Made by a program: the position numbers and the translations under genes
Notes under the pieces: model-generated
What the model was told of the DNA's origin: nothing
The model's database searches: none
Seen by the model: the letters and a program-made list of their open reading frames with translations, nothing else
Origin: QNFN01 sp964195335
Lineage (GTDB): Bacteria > Pseudomonadota > Gammaproteobacteria > QNFN01
Direction of reading: 5' to 3'
Length of the DNA stretch: 10,649 bases
NCBI GenBank assembly: GCA_964195335.1
Contig: CAXMPC010000150.1
Coordinates: 1-10,649 of the forward strand
Shown: in pieces, positions 1-7,403 of the stretch
How the letters are laid out: every line of letters begins with the position of its first letter
How positions within the stretch are numbered: position 1 is the stretch's first letter

Positions 1-2088
1 ACCGGGTTTGCTGCGGTAACTGACGCGGCCTCCCATCAGGGAGCAGAGCTGGCGTACGATCGTCAGTCCGAGGCCGCTGCCGCCGAAGCGGCGCGAGGCG
101 GAGCCGTCGGCCTGGCGGAAGATCTCGAACAACCGGTCGCCGATCTCCGGGTCGATGCCGATCCCGGTATCCCGGACCAGGAAATCGATCCCTCCATTTA
201 CCCCGTTCCTGGCGGTGACACTCACCTCACCTTCCTGAGTGAACTTGATTGCGTTGCCGACCAGGTTGATCAGCACCTGTCGCAGCCTCGCCGGGTCGCC
301 GGTTACCTGCGATGGCACACTGGACGCGACGTGGCAGGCGAGGTCGAGTCCCTTGGCGCTCGCTTCGGGCGTGAACAGGTCGATCACCTCTTCGACGACC
401 GGGGCGACGCTGAACGGCGTCTTGTCGATCGGCATCTTGCCGGCATTCAGCCGGGTCAGGTCGAGAAGGTCGTTTAGCAATCGCAGCAGCATCTCGGCCG
501 ACTGGTGGGCCACCTGGGTGTATTCGCGTTGTTCTCTGTCCTGATGCGACTCGAGCAGCAATTGCAACATGCCGATCACCCCGTTCAGCGGGGTACGAAT
601 TTCGTGGCTGATGTTGGCCAGGAATTCGCTTTTGGTCCGTTCGCCAAGCACGGCCTCTTCCTTGGCCTGGCGCAGCGTGGCCTCTTCCTTCTTGCGACGG
701 CGGATGTCGCGCAGAACGACCACGCTGTTGCCGCGCTCGCCGTGATCGCCGCCCATCCGGGCGCGCGAGAAGAGCACCGGAACCGGGGTGTCTTTGGAGC
801 CAGTGAGCTCAAGTTCGCCAGCAGCCAGGCGGGTGTGACCGCTGTCGATCCAGCGTTGATGGGCTTTCGGGGTCAGCAGTTCTATAAATGACTGACCCTC
901 GATTTCGTCCTGTTCAAGGCCGGTCAACTGCCTGGCCGCCAGGTTGGCGAGCAGGATGTTCCCGTCGCTGCTGACCACGAACAGGCCGTCGAGCATCGAG
1001 GTGATGATGTCGTCCAGGTAGTCACGGGTCACGGTGGTCGAATCGAGACTCGCGGCCATGGTGTTGAACGTCTCGGCCAGGGTCTGCAATTCGTCGCCGG
1101 TACGCAGGTCGACACGGAAACTGCGGTCGCGGCCGAATGCGCTGACCGCCTCGCCGAAGCGCTGCAGCGGTTGGCCGATGGCACGGGAGAGGTAGCGCGA
1201 GAAGATGATCGCGAGCGCCGTGGCCAGCACGATGGCCAGCAGCAGCATGGTCTGGGTGTTGGCGGTCTGGGCCAGGGCGCTGGTGCTGGTGTCGAGCATC
1301 TCCTTGCGCATCTGTGCCTCGAGTCGGGCCAGCCGCCGGTCGAGTTGGGTCGCCAGCATGTCGATGGAGGTCCGCAGCGTAGCCATCTGGCGGGCGTTGT
1401 CGTCATGCTCCTCGCTGAGAGTGGCGTGTCGTTCGGCCTCGATCAGGTAGGGAGCGACTTCCTCGCGGTAATGGCTGTAGGAGGGCAGGTCCTCGATCCA
1501 GTCGATCAGGTCGACGATGCGCGCAGTTACCGGTTCGGCGTGGTCGGTGTTGGCCAGCGACAGCAGGTGGTGCAGTTCGACCATTGAACTGAGCAGGTCG
1601 GCCGAAACCCCGCGGTCGTCGGCAAGTTGCTGGGTCAGCGGTGCGAACAGCTGGCCAACGTTCTCCCACGAGCGGACCAGCTGACGTGCGGTGAGTTCGT
1701 CGATCTCGCGCAGTCCGATCAGGCGGTCCTGTTCGACGACCGTTCGGTAGACGAGTTTCTGGACTTCCTGCATGGTGCCGGTCGCGATGACGTCGGTCGT
1801 CGCCAGCCGTCCCAGTTCACGCTCCGTGCGTTCACGGGCGTTGCTAATGATCGCCCTGGCCTGGTCGAGGTCGCCGTCGATGAAACGTTCGAGGCCGAGA
1901 TTGCTCTTGTGCAGGGCGAGACTGAGTTCAAGGATGGCGTCGGTGGCCGGCCAGGTCGAGGTGCTGATGCGGTCGATCTTCTGCGACAGGAAGTGCAGGC
2001 TGATCGCGGCGACGATACCCACCAGCAGGGTGACGAAGGCCACACCGAGCAGAGCCCGGAAGATACGTGCCTGGAGAGAATTCGCCAC
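1..2088 (-). CDS. Membrane sensor histidine kinase (TM-helical sensor-TM-HAMP-PAS-HisKA-HATPase), C-terminus beyond window
   Basis: Inner-membrane sensor kinase that would autophosphorylate on histidine and pass phosphate to a response regulator not seen here. The frame is open for 696 codons to the window edge. Visible order: membrane helix about 10-34, a mostly helical periplasmic region to about 275, second membrane helix about 276-297, HAMP about 298-350, PAS about 352-460, then HisKA with the H-box SHEIRTPLNG (phospho-acceptor His495). The ATPase domain follows, with N-box NLVGNAIKF (Asn612), G1 DTGIGI near 640 and G2 GGSGLGLTIV near 667. The start is GTG at 2088, chosen because AGGA lies 8 nt upstream and no ATG fits the first helix. 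The layout resembles TorS/BarA-type kinases, which often carry receiver and HPt domains after the ATPase; whether this one does cannot be seen. It lies 10 nt after the Cache-sensor gene, so the two are probably co-transcribed. The signal sensed is unknown. Confidence 0.9.
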   Translation of the reverse strand, partial: MANSLQARIFRALLGVAFVTLLVGIVAAISLHFLSQKIDRISTSTWPATDAILELSLALHKSNLGLERFIDGDLDQARAIISNARERTERELGRLATTDVIATGTMQEVQKLVYRTVVEQDRLIGLREIDELTARQLVRSWENVGQLFAPLTQQLADDRGVSADLLSSMVELHHLLSLANTDHAEPVTARIVDLIDWIEDLPSYSHYREEVAPYLIEAERHATLSEEHDDNARQMATLRTSIDMLATQLDRRLARLEAQMRKEMLDTSTSALAQTANTQTMLLLAIVLATALAIIFSRYLSRAIGQPLQRFGEAVSAFGRDRSFRVDLRTGDELQTLAETFNTMAASLDSTTVTRDYLDDIITSMLDGLFVVSSDGNILLANLAARQLTGLEQDEIEGQSFIELLTPKAHQRWIDSGHTRLAAGELELTGSKDTPVPVLFSRARMGGDHGERGNSVVVLRDIRRRKKEEATLRQAKEEAVLGERTKSEFLANISHEIRTPLNGVIGMLQLLLESHQDREQREYTQVAHQSAEMLLRLLNDLLDLTRLNAGKMPIDKTPFSVAPVVEEVIDLFTPEASAKGLDLACHVASSVPSQVTGDPARLRQVLINLVGNAIKFTQEGEVSVTARNGVNGGIDFLVRDTGIGIDPEIGDRLFEIFRQADGSASRRFGGSGLGLTIVRQLCSLMGGRVSYRSKPG

Positions 2089-2098
2089 CCGTCGAATC

Positions 2099-3043
2099 CT
2101 AGCGCCGGCCCAGGCGCAACGCGATACCGATGACGGTTGTCAGCAGTGCCAGCGCGATCGCCATGGTGATCCCCAATCGTTGCCGGATGGCCTGGTCCTG
2201 GGACAGGACCTCTTCGAGTTCGCGCTCGACCACCACCAGCCAGTTGCCTTCGCGAGTGCAGCAGTGGGCCTCGATCACCTTGGTGCCGTCGGCACGGGTG
2301 GCGACCGTGGCGTCAACCTCCTCGATGCCGTGCTCCTCGTAATCGACGTGGAAATGTTTCTTGCCCCAGTTGAAGCGTGGGCTGCTCTCCAGCAGTGGCT
2401 CGGCGCCGTAATAGGGGCGAGAGAGGTAGCTGCCAGTGACCGGGTCGACCAGGTAACTGCCCCCGGTTTCGCCGGCGACCATTTCGCTGAGATGGGCGTT
2501 GAGCGTGCCCAGGTTCAGGGTCGCGCGTACTACGTGGGTGCCAGTCGGGTTGACGGCCAGAACCGCCATCGCCAGGGTCGGGATCTCACGCGGGCCGAGA
2601 TAGAGCGGGCTGACGTACTCACCGTGAGACAAGGTGGTGCTGAACCACTCCTGGGAGGTGACGTCCGCGGTGTCGATAGTATCCTCGCCGGCAAGGTTGA
2701 TGAGCTCGCCATCGCGCGTGTAGGCCGAGAATGACAGGTAATCGGCATAGGTGGTGGATAGTTCTGTCAGCACGGTCTGCACCTGGCGCGGGCCGTAGAG
2801 GTCTTCGGCATGTGCCGACCGGGCCAGCACTTTGAGCATGTTGAGCCGCCCGTCGAGAAACTGCTCGATGACCACGTGGCGGTCCTCGACCGCGACCTTG
2901 AGGTAGGCCTGGTTGGTTTCGACGCTGCCAGCGCGGAGCAGGCTGTCTACCCGGTAGGCCGTCGCGCCGACGATCGTCAGGGCGAGCAGCAGGGCCAGCA
3001 CAAAAACGGTTCGTTGACGGGCCACCCGAGGGGTGTGCGGCAT
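2099..3043 (-). CDS. Stand-alone membrane-anchored double-Cache-type sensor protein without output domain
   Basis: A 314-residue protein made of a sensory module only. Membrane helix 1 is at about 12-31. A periplasmic region of about 255 residues has the layout of a dCache_1 domain: a long N-terminal helix, a membrane-distal lobe about 95-195 including YLSFSAYTRDGELI, and a membrane-proximal lobe about 196-275. Membrane helix 2 is at about 291-310, and the protein ends four residues later (LGRR). In most Cache receptors a HAMP, kinase, cyclase or chemotaxis domain would follow at that point; here there is a TAG stop. The kinase gene starts 10 nt downstream, so the likely role is a partner sensor that binds a small ligand and modulates that kinase; this is inference. 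An adjacent cysteine pair (Cys261-Cys262) in the proximal lobe is unusual. ATG 3043 is preceded by AAGGGGAG at 7 nt spacing, which supports the start. Ligand unknown. Confidence 0.8.
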   Translation of the reverse strand: MPHTPRVARQRTVFVLALLLALTIVGATAYRVDSLLRAGSVETNQAYLKVAVEDRHVVIEQFLDGRLNMLKVLARSAHAEDLYGPRQVQTVLTELSTTYADYLSFSAYTRDGELINLAGEDTIDTADVTSQEWFSTTLSHGEYVSPLYLGPREIPTLAMAVLAVNPTGTHVVRATLNLGTLNAHLSEMVAGETGGSYLVDPVTGSYLSRPYYGAEPLLESSPRFNWGKKHFHVDYEEHGIEEVDATVATRADGTKVIEAHCCTREGNWLVVVERELEEVLSQDQAIRQRLGITMAIALALLTTVIGIALRLGRR

Positions 3044-3050
3044 GACGGGA

Positions 3051-3058
3051 CTCCCCTT
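3051..3058 (-). promoter_or_regulatory. Ribosome binding site of the Cache-sensor gene
   Basis: On the minus strand AAGGGGAG lies 7 nt before ATG 3043. It fixes the start of the sensor gene against longer readings in other frames. Confidence 0.7.
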
Positions 3059-3060
3059 TA

Positions 3061-3079
3061 TGGTGCTTCCCAGGCACCA
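3061..3079 (-). promoter_or_regulatory. Short hairpin in the leader of the sensor-kinase operon
   Basis: Arms TGGTGC (3061-3066) and GCACCA (3074-3079) are perfectly complementary with a 7-nt loop. In the minus-strand transcript this 6-bp stem ends a few bases before the AAGGGGAG ribosome site, so it could affect translation of the sensor gene. No match to a known riboswitch is recognised. Confidence 0.3.
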
Positions 3080-3111
3080 CGGCGGGCCAGTGGGCCATTC
3101 ACCGTGGGTGC

Positions 3112-3117
3112 ATCATA
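3112..3117 (-). promoter_or_regulatory. Possible -10 box for the sensor-kinase operon
   Basis: TATGAT on the minus strand, about 70 nt upstream of ATG 3043, resembles a sigma-70 -10 element. No clear TTGACA-like -35 box is seen at 16-18 nt, so this is a weak assignment. Confidence 0.25.
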
Positions 3118-3192
3118 ACCCAGCGGATGGTGCAGTGCGGAATAATGGCGCCGTCAACCGACCTGATACTGGTACCGGCTTGGTTCGGTCGT

Positions 3193-3210
3193 GCCGAACT
3201 GCAGTTTGGC
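3193..3210. repeat. Near-perfect 18-bp palindrome, operator-like
   Basis: GCCGAACTGCAGTTTGGC reads the same on both strands except for one mismatched pair. It lies midway between the divergent sensor operon and fpr, where a dimeric regulator could control either side. No regulator is identified. Confidence 0.35.
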
Positions 3211-3272
3211 GATTCGTGGGCCGAGGCCGGTTGTGTAAGCTAAATACCTAAAATTTATGGCGTTTATAAGAT

Positions 3273-3284
3273 TCTATCGATAGA
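3273..3284. repeat. Perfect 12-bp palindrome upstream of fpr
   Basis: TCTATCGATAGA is a perfect inverted repeat just downstream of the possible fpr -10 box TATAAG and about 80 nt before the fpr start. In Pseudomonas, fpr is controlled by the LysR-type regulator FinR. The size and symmetry here would suit a regulator site, but no FinR consensus is claimed. Confidence 0.35.
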
Positions 3285-3365
3285 CCCAAATGGTCTTGCC
3301 GCCCACGGCGGCGGGTGGTACCGTCTGCGCCCGCAAACATGACAAATCGCAATTGAAAGAGACCC

Positions 3366-4142
3366 ATGGCCAATCTGGAAACCGAACGCGTCCTCGACGT
3401 ACGTCACTGGAACGACTCCCTCTTCAGCTTCAAGACCACCCGCTCGGACAGCCTCCGCTTCGAGAACGGTCATTTCGTCATGATCGGCATGGAGGTCGAG
3501 GGACGTCCGCTGCTGCGTGCCTACAGTATCGTCAGCCCGAACCACGCCGAGCACCTGGAATTCTTCAGTATCAAGGTGCCCGACGGCAGGCTTACGTCGC
3601 GCCTGCAGCACATCCGCGAGGGCGATCCGATCCTGGTCAGCCGCAAGCCGACCGGCACGCTCCTGGTCCACGACCTGCTGCCGGGCAAGAATCTCTACCT
3701 GCTGGCCACCGGTACCGGTCTCGCCCCGTTTCTGAGCATCGTCCAGGACCCGGAGGTCTACGAGCGTTTCGAGAAGGTGGTGCTGGTGCACGGGGTGCGC
3801 CAGGTCAGCGAACTGGCCTACGGGGACTTCCTGTATCACGAGTTGCCAGACCACGAGTACTTCGGCGAAGAGGTGCGGGAGAAACTGATCTACTACCCGA
3901 CGGTCACGCGCGAGCCCTACCGCAACCGGGGGCGCATCACCGACCTGATCACCAGCGGACAGCTGGCGGCCGATCTCGACCTGCCGCAACTCGATCCGGA
4001 ACACGACCGGGTGATGATCTGCGGCAGCACGGCGATGCTCGACGAGACCTCGGCGCTGCTCGACGATCGCGGTTTCGAGATCTCGCCCCATCTCGGGGTA
4101 CCCGGGCACTACGTGGTCGAGCGGGCGTTCGTCGAGCAGTGA
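3366..4142 (+). CDS. fpr: Ferredoxin (flavodoxin)-NADP+ reductase
   Basis: Cytoplasmic FAD enzyme that moves electrons between NADPH and ferredoxin or flavodoxin, used in Fe-S cluster work and oxidative-stress defence. Its 258 residues match the usual length of bacterial subclass I Fpr. The N-terminal region (VLDVRHWNDSLFSFKTTR) is very close in form to Azotobacter/Pseudomonas Fpr. FAD-binding RAYS is at 51-54, the NADP nucleotide motif GTGLAPF at 116-122, VHGVRQ at 141-146, CGS at 219-221, and the C-terminal AFVEQ matches the AFVEK-type tail of this subclass. ATG 3366 is preceded by a weak, close purine tract GAAAGAGA. It is monocistronic, divergent from the sensor operon and convergent with the idr operon. 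It is a housekeeping-type gene, so it probably marks ordinary chromosome beside the idr island. It has no evident direct role in iodate respiration, which takes electrons from the quinol/cytochrome side. Confidence 0.95.
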   Translation: MANLETERVLDVRHWNDSLFSFKTTRSDSLRFENGHFVMIGMEVEGRPLLRAYSIVSPNHAEHLEFFSIKVPDGRLTSRLQHIREGDPILVSRKPTGTLLVHDLLPGKNLYLLATGTGLAPFLSIVQDPEVYERFEKVVLVHGVRQVSELAYGDFLYHELPDHEYFGEEVREKLIYYPTVTREPYRNRGRITDLITSGQLAADLDLPQLDPEHDRVMICGSTAMLDETSALLDDRGFEISPHLGVPGHYVVERAFVEQ

Positions 4143-4178
4143 GTAGACTCTCCTGACAATGACGGTCGCTGATTCGTG

Positions 4179-4201
4179 ACGAACCGAATAAACAGGTTCG
4201 T
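4179..4201 (+). terminator. Possible weak hairpin terminator after fpr
   Basis: A perfect 7-bp stem ACGAACC / GGTTCGT with a 9-nt loop lies 36 nt after the fpr stop. No T-tract follows, so intrinsic termination would be poor; it may only protect the mRNA end. Confidence 0.3.
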
Positions 4202-4227
4202 AGTACAACGTAAGACAACCGGTGGAA

Positions 4228-4290
4228 CGGCGTCGCGTCAGAACCCGGTAACTGGCCCTGCGGGCACCTCGGGAGAGTGTGGCGACGCCG
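4228..4290. repeat. Perfect 9-bp inverted repeat with 45-nt interior
   Basis: CGGCGTCGC (4228-4236) and GCGACGCCG (4282-4290) are exact reverse complements enclosing 45 nt. It may form a structured RNA end or simply be a chance GC-rich pairing. No RNA family is recognised. Confidence 0.25.
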
Positions 4291-4337
4291 ATTGCACGAG
4301 TATGGTCTTTGTCATGGCCTGAGTGCCTCTTCTGTGG

Positions 4338-4580
4338 GTCAGGCTTTAGCCCGACATGTCGGACTGAAGTCCGACCTACAAAGAGGTGTTTGTCGGACTG
4401 AAGTTCGACCTACTAAAGAGGTGTTTGTCGGACTGAAGTCCGACCTACAAAGAGGTGTTTGTCGGACTGAAACTCGACCTACGAAGAGGTGTTTGTCGGA
4501 CTGATACCGATCCATTAATGAGGTAACTGTCCGACTGAGCCCGATCTGCAAAGAGGTGCTCGCCAGGCTGAGGTTCGGCC
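4338..4580 (-). repeat. Tandem array of 34-bp REP-like palindromic units
   Basis: Head-to-tail units start at 4358, 4392, 4427, 4461, 4495 and 4529, with period 34, 35, 34, 34 and 34. Each begins with an 18-bp element, best copy GTCGGACTGAAGTCCGAC, which is a perfect palindrome (7-8 bp stem, TGAA or GA loop). The linker between elements, about CCTACAAAGAGGTGTTT, is also conserved. On the minus strand each hairpin is preceded by GTAG, the tetranucleotide found at the foot of REP elements handled by REP-associated tyrosine transposases. Copies 1 and 3 are perfect; copies 2 and 4 have one to three changes; copies 5 and 6 are degraded. Single related palindromes lie at each end (4338-4355 GTCAGGCTTTAGCCCGAC, and a weak one at 4562-4580). 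All units point the same way, unlike E. coli BIMEs, which alternate. Lying between convergent genes, the array may limit read-through. No transposase gene is in the window. Confidence 0.8.
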
Positions 4581-4635
4581 CGGAATGGACCAGTGACTGC
4601 CGAAGGGGGCGTCTGCTCCATGACTTTGTATCCGC

Positions 4636-4672
4636 AAAAAAGAAAGCGGGTGGCCGTTTCCGGTCACCCGCT
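4636..4672 (-). terminator. Intrinsic terminator of the idr operon
   Basis: In minus-strand RNA an 11-12 bp stem (AGCGGGTGACC paired with GGCCACCCGCT, one wobble) closed by a GAAA tetraloop is followed by the U-tract UUUCUUUUUU. The stem starts 22 nt after the idrA stop. This is a textbook rho-independent terminator and indicates that idrA is the last gene of the operon. Confidence 0.9.
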
Positions 4673-4693
4673 GGTCACGCGTGGTGTGAGAGG

Positions 4694-7393
4694 TCAGACG
4701 ATATTGCGCGGCGCAAAGGACATGCTGCGGAAGTCCTTCTTGTAGGCTGACTCGCCGATTTTTTTCACCTTGGCGACGCCCATCTTGTAATTGTAGTTGC
4801 CGCTGATCCAGTCGACGACCCGTGGCTGCAGGGCATTGGTTGGTTGGCGCATGTCGATCATGTTGCCGAACATCAAGCCCTTCTTGACGTGTGGGGTGAC
4901 GATGGCCACCGCGGTGACGGCGCCTTTGGTCAGCTCGATTTGACCGTTCTTCATCAGCTCCGAGAACTGGAAGTCGTTGCCGTGAACACCGAGGATGGTG
5001 TTCTTCTGGGCGGCAACGCGTTCACTGTAGAGCATGACCTGGTCACCCGACTCGATGCCCCGTTTCTTGGCGTCGTCGGGGTGAATCTCGACCCAGTTCT
5101 CCGGCCAGCGCTGGGTGACGTACGGGCGGCGCTCGACGTCGTCGAAGCCCGACTGCCAGATCTCGTTGATCCGGCCGTTGGTGAAGCGCAACTCGTCACC
5201 CTTCGGCAGCAGCCACTCGTAGAAGTCCGAGAACAGGCTCCACGGATGCTTCTCGATGTTGACCTTGCCGGTCTGGCTGTTGAAGTGGGTCATCTTCTTG
5301 TTGACCATGTTGACGCCCTGGGCGCCGTCGGCCAGGCCCATCCTGGCGAGGTCCTCCTTGCTCAACGTGGTGTCGTGAAGCCGCTTGGTGCCTGTCAGTT
5401 CGCCGGTTTCCTGGTTGTAGAACGTCGGCCCCTGGATGCCCTCGGTCCCCAGTTCGGCGAGTTTCTGGTGCAGCGTCTTGCCCTCGGCGTGCGCGGCCAC
5501 CTTGATCATGTGGTAGGCCTTGCGGTTGCCGCGGCTGAAACGTGACGACTCCTCGGCGACTTCGTTGGAGTTCTTCCAGTCGAAGCCGTCGTAGCCCATG
5601 CGCTTGGCCATCTGGGCGATGATCCACCAGTCCGGCTTGGCGTCGCCCGGGGCATCGTAGAACTTCTGGTAGAGCCGCAGGCGGCGTTCGCCGTTGGCGC
5701 GGATGAAGTCCTCCTCGCCCCAAGTGGCAGCCGGGAAGACCACGTCGGCGAAGCGGGCGCCGATCGGATCGCGCAGGTAGATGTCCTGGTTGATCACCAC
5801 CGTACCGCCGGAGTCCGTCCGCTGCTTCAGCGTATCGATGATCTCCTGCTTGTCGAACGAGCGCACCTGGTGCGGGTTCAGGGTGACCAGTTCACGGAAC
5901 TTGTTGAACAGTCCTTGCGAACCGGTCATCGACTGGATCCAGGTCGTGCCGATGACGTGAGCGAAGCGGGTGTTGCCCGAGTAGAGCCACCGGTCGGTGT
6001 CGAGTGCCCGCCGGCGCCGACCGGGAACCTTCTCCGGTGACTTGTTGCGCGGGTACTTGCCGCCACCGGTGCCACCACGCTGGTGACCGCCGAAGCGTCC
6101 GACCACCTGGCCCGGCCGGCCGCCGGCGCCACAGATGGTCGCCAGGGACGAAATGGCGATGGTGTTGCCGGTGTTGTTGGACCAGTAGAAGCCCTTCTCG
6201 ATGCCGATCGAGGTCTTCGGCCGGGTGCCGTCCTTGTTCGGCTTGGCCAGGTACTCGGCGGCGGTGTAGATTTGCTCGACCGGGATGCCGGCGATCTTGG
6301 CCGCGTTGTCGGGATCGAAATCCTTCTGTGCCAGGACCCACTTCTTGTAGTCTTCGAAGCCCTTGGTCTGGAACTTGCCCCAGGTGGTGCGCCACTGCCA
6401 CGGCGTGTTGCGGGTGCCCTGGCCGAAACCGGAACTGGACTCCCAGCCGTTGTTGACCCACTTTTTGATCCACTCCTTGTCTTCCCACCCTTTCTCCAGG
6501 ATCACCCGGGCGATGGCGCCGACGACCAGGTTGTCGGTGCCGGGGTAGAGCTGGATGTGCAGGCCGCCCCGTTTCTTGGCGTAGGCGATGCCGGCCGTTT
6601 CACGGGGATTGAGCCAGACCGTCTTCATGCCACGGTCCATGCCGGGCTTGATGAACTGGGTGTAGATGATGGTCTTGGTTTCGTACGGGTCGGTACCGCA
6701 GACCATCAGCGTGTCGGCCGCGCCCCAATCGTCGTAGCTGGGACCGAAGTTGTCGAACCCGGCGTCGCGGAAACCCGGCGTCGAAGTGACGTCGGACGGG
6801 GTGTCGTGAAACGTGAACGCCGCGGTGTTGACGTGCCGGCGGGCGTACTTCGAGATCGCGTAGGTGTTCTCGACGTACTGGTAGGAGTAGGTCTTCACCG
6901 AGTAGGCGTTGGTGCCGTGCTTGGCGATGACATGCCGACCGACTTCGGCGGCGATGTCCAGCGCGAACTCCCAGCTGACCGGTTGCAGGGTGCCGTTGAT
7001 CCGCACCAGGGGTGTGGTCATGCGATCCCGCGTCGGGGTCTTCGGGTTGTAGCACTTGGCCGCGATAAGGCCACCGCGCATGCTGGAATCGCCAGATTTG
7101 TTGACGACCTTGGCATCCTTGTCGGGAATGATCACGATGTTGTGCGGGTTGCCGTCGTGCATGACCACGTTGTGCTGGGCCGGGGCCACCCAGGCCTGCA
7201 GAATGCCGCTCGGAAAGTCGATGCCGAACGCATTTTCTGCCGCCTTGGTGCCGCCGTTACCGGAGCCGAGTGGCCAGCGGAAGACCTTGTAACTGCAGGC
7301 GACGATGCAGTAGTCGCAGCAGGTGGTCAGCACGTCGGCATGCTTGGGGGGCAGCGGTACGCTGTCCTCGGGAAGGTAGTAATTGGTAGCCAT
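4694..7393 (-). CDS. idrA: Iodate reductase catalytic subunit (molybdopterin oxidoreductase, arsenite-oxidase-like)
   Basis: DMSO-reductase-family molybdoenzyme of 899 residues, proposed to reduce iodate in the periplasm with IdrB. Near the N-terminus C26-x2-C29-x3-C33 followed by Ser103/104 in SSMRGG replaces the usual fourth cysteine. This is the [3Fe-4S] pattern of arsenite oxidase AioA, as are CCDYCIVACSYKVFRWP and IVIIPDKDAKVV. The Arg433-x-Gly-Gly-His437 motif matches an AioA pocket motif, but the region after His196 (FTFHDTPSDVTSTPG) differs from AioA's ECHATREMG stretch, arguing against arsenite as substrate. It has no signal peptide, so it should be carried across by the Tat signal on IdrB, as AioA is by AioB. 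ATG 7393 follows GGAGG at 6 nt, and that site overlaps the idrB stop. The assignment rests mainly on the operon: Rieske plus two di-heme peroxidases beside an Aio-like enzyme is the idrABP1P2 set. The alternative is an uncharacterised Aio-like oxidoreductase. Confidence 0.88.
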   Translation of the reverse strand: MATNYYLPEDSVPLPPKHADVLTTCCDYCIVACSYKVFRWPLGSGNGGTKAAENAFGIDFPSGILQAWVAPAQHNVVMHDGNPHNIVIIPDKDAKVVNKSGDSSMRGGLIAAKCYNPKTPTRDRMTTPLVRINGTLQPVSWEFALDIAAEVGRHVIAKHGTNAYSVKTYSYQYVENTYAISKYARRHVNTAAFTFHDTPSDVTSTPGFRDAGFDNFGPSYDDWGAADTLMVCGTDPYETKTIIYTQFIKPGMDRGMKTVWLNPRETAGIAYAKKRGGLHIQLYPGTDNLVVGAIARVILEKGWEDKEWIKKWVNNGWESSSGFGQGTRNTPWQWRTTWGKFQTKGFEDYKKWVLAQKDFDPDNAAKIAGIPVEQIYTAAEYLAKPNKDGTRPKTSIGIEKGFYWSNNTGNTIAISSLATICGAGGRPGQVVGRFGGHQRGGTGGGKYPRNKSPEKVPGRRRRALDTDRWLYSGNTRFAHVIGTTWIQSMTGSQGLFNKFRELVTLNPHQVRSFDKQEIIDTLKQRTDSGGTVVINQDIYLRDPIGARFADVVFPAATWGEEDFIRANGERRLRLYQKFYDAPGDAKPDWWIIAQMAKRMGYDGFDWKNSNEVAEESSRFSRGNRKAYHMIKVAAHAEGKTLHQKLAELGTEGIQGPTFYNQETGELTGTKRLHDTTLSKEDLARMGLADGAQGVNMVNKKMTHFNSQTGKVNIEKHPWSLFSDFYEWLLPKGDELRFTNGRINEIWQSGFDDVERRPYVTQRWPENWVEIHPDDAKKRGIESGDQVMLYSERVAAQKNTILGVHGNDFQFSELMKNGQIELTKGAVTAVAIVTPHVKKGLMFGNMIDMRQPTNALQPRVVDWISGNYNYKMGVAKVKKIGESAYKKDFRSMSFAPRNIV

Positions 7394-7403
7394 CGTGCGC
7401 CTC

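Larger units (their letters stand above)
3044..3365. promoter_or_regulatory. Divergent intergenic region between the sensor operon and fpr
   Basis: These 322 bp separate two genes pointing away from each other and should hold both promoters. No convincing coding frame is seen. The part nearest fpr (about 3236-3275) is clearly AT-rich compared with its surroundings, as expected for a promoter, with TATAAG at 3265-3270 as a possible -10. Two palindromes occur, at 3193-3210 and 3273-3284. No tRNA or known riboswitch is recognised. Confidence 0.5.

Noticed and set aside
2086..2101. Frameshift splitting one fused Cache-kinase gene
   Set aside because: The kinase has its own AGGA ribosome site, a GTG start and a full N-terminal membrane helix, so two separate genes is the simpler reading.
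3264..4208. A 314-codon minus-strand frame opposite fpr
   Set aside because: fpr on the plus strand has all family motifs. The antisense frame has no recognisable domain and no ribosome site.
4261..4340. Fragments resembling a glycine riboswitch (GGGAGAG, GCCGA)
   Set aside because: The other conserved segments (AGGCAAA, GGACAG-like) are missing, and there is no downstream glycine gene on that strand.
4277..4551. Short reading frames on both strands across the repeat array
   Set aside because: They simply translate the repeat units (recurring LKSDLQRGV or VRQTPLCRSDF) and have no ribosome sites or family likeness.
4358..4561. Regularly spaced palindromic repeats that look like a small CRISPR array
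   Set aside because: The sequences between the palindromes are near-identical to each other rather than unique, the period is only 34 bp, and there are no cas genes. It is a tandem REP-like array.
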